Origin: Neoarius graeffei
Taxonomy: Eukaryota > Chordata > Actinopteri > Siluriformes > Ariidae
NCBI RefSeq assembly: GCF_027579695.1
Contig: NC_083587.1
Location: 55,357,021-55,421,020 of the forward strand
Length of the DNA stretch: 64,000 bases
Direction of reading: 5' to 3'
Shown: positions 63,425-64,000 of the stretch, in pieces
Layout of the letters: the number at the start of each line of letters is the position of its first letter
Numbering within the stretch: the stretch's first letter is position 1
Program-made: the position numbers and the translations under genes
Notes under the pieces: generated by a model
The model's database searches: none
What the model was told of the DNA's origin: nothing
The model's input: the letters and a program-made list of their open reading frames with translations, nothing else

Positions 63425-64000
63425 GGGGGGAGCAAGCTCAACTGTGAGCTACTTCCGTATCCCCCCCGCTCTCGCTTATATCAGAATGCAAACCATCGAA
63501 GGAATAGGACATTTATTATGAATGTTGACTTCAACAAATAATGAACCCTGAAATAAGTAAGTAAAGCGCAGTGTCTCTCCCCAGGGATTTCAAATAGCAT
63601 CTTGGTAAACTCTCATTTTGAAATCGCATTTTGCTTCTTGAAATAGTGTCAAAATCCATACTATACGTTTCATAAATACATTCAGTCAGTAAACAGGAAG
63701 TCAATTTGCGACAGACCTGAAAACGGTATACATGGTACAGGAACCCAAGCTGAACCTCGGTACCAAACATCAAGCAGGTGTAATTTGTAGTTGCTTGGGG
63801 GGGGGGGGGGATTACGAAAATTTTGTAAATCCACCCTGTTTCGTAAATACATTGTCAGTAAACAGGAAGTCGAACGGTATACATGGTGTAGAACCCCAAG
63901 CTGAAGCTCGGTACCAAATATCAAGCAGGTGTGATTTATAGTTGCTGAAAGAAAAAGAAAATAAATGAATAAAAAACTATGAAAATTTTGTAAAATCCAC
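63425..64000 (+). repeat. Repeat family Y, copy 2, runs off the window
   Basis: Matches copy 1 at 31829-32300. The segment 'acattcagtcagtaaacaggaagtc...ggtaccaaacatcaagcaggtg' is repeated in tandem near 63845-63935, separated by a G-run and 'attttgtaaatccaccctg'. Non-coding. Confidence 0.65.

Overview
This is a teleost fish chromosome segment. It is vertebrate because it carries seven splice-consistent exons of the Na+/H+ exchanger gene slc9a1. It is fish-like because it is crowded with V-SINE-type SINEs, Tc1, hAT, Kolobok, Harbinger and ISL2EU-like DNA transposons, and RTE, L1 and L2-like LINEs. The exact species cannot be read from the sequence.

Right part (about 37.4-64 kb): the 3' end of slc9a1 lies on the minus strand. 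Seven coding exons (63159-63248, 60548-60618, 55383-55559, 50854-50965, 50429-50530, 47119-47200, 43640-43947) have GT/AG borders and compatible phases. They join into 942 nt, encoding 313 residues plus a stop: the last membrane-proximal segment and the complete cytosolic regulatory tail. The upstream exons lie beyond 64 kb. The introns are 2.5-5 kb long and mostly filled with transposable elements.

Left part (1-37.4 kb): I see no host gene here. Most of it is one stack of nested mobile elements. A short TTAA-flanked element (called X here) begins at 4869 and ends at 28977. It has been stretched to 24 kb by a Tc1 element (5372-10331, itself split by an RTE LINE with an open 1057-codon frame) and by a full-length L1 retrotransposon on the minus strand (10456-28925, with a perfect 15-bp target duplication). 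The L1 was in turn hit by seven further insertions: a gypsy LTR element, a palindromic TTAA element, a hAT, a Tc1, a TTAA foldback element, a CACTT-ended element and another hAT. Some of these contain more insertions; the deepest chain is X > L1 > hAT > hAT > Harbinger > hAT. Subtracting the inserts and their target duplications leaves an L1 of about 5.4 kb, the size of an intact L1, which supports the whole reading.

The least ordinary items are a RecQ-helicase-fragment element with a 9-bp target duplication (35685-36576), a CACTT-ended element coding for paired CxFCQ zinc modules (24802-26442), two places where neighbouring TTAA transposons share a single TTAA (38897-38900 and 59094-59097), a perfect 113-bp palindrome (29531-29643) and a run of 38 G in an slc9a1 intron (58695-58732). 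Family names for the transposons are from terminal motifs, target duplication length and encoded domains; none was checked against a repeat library.
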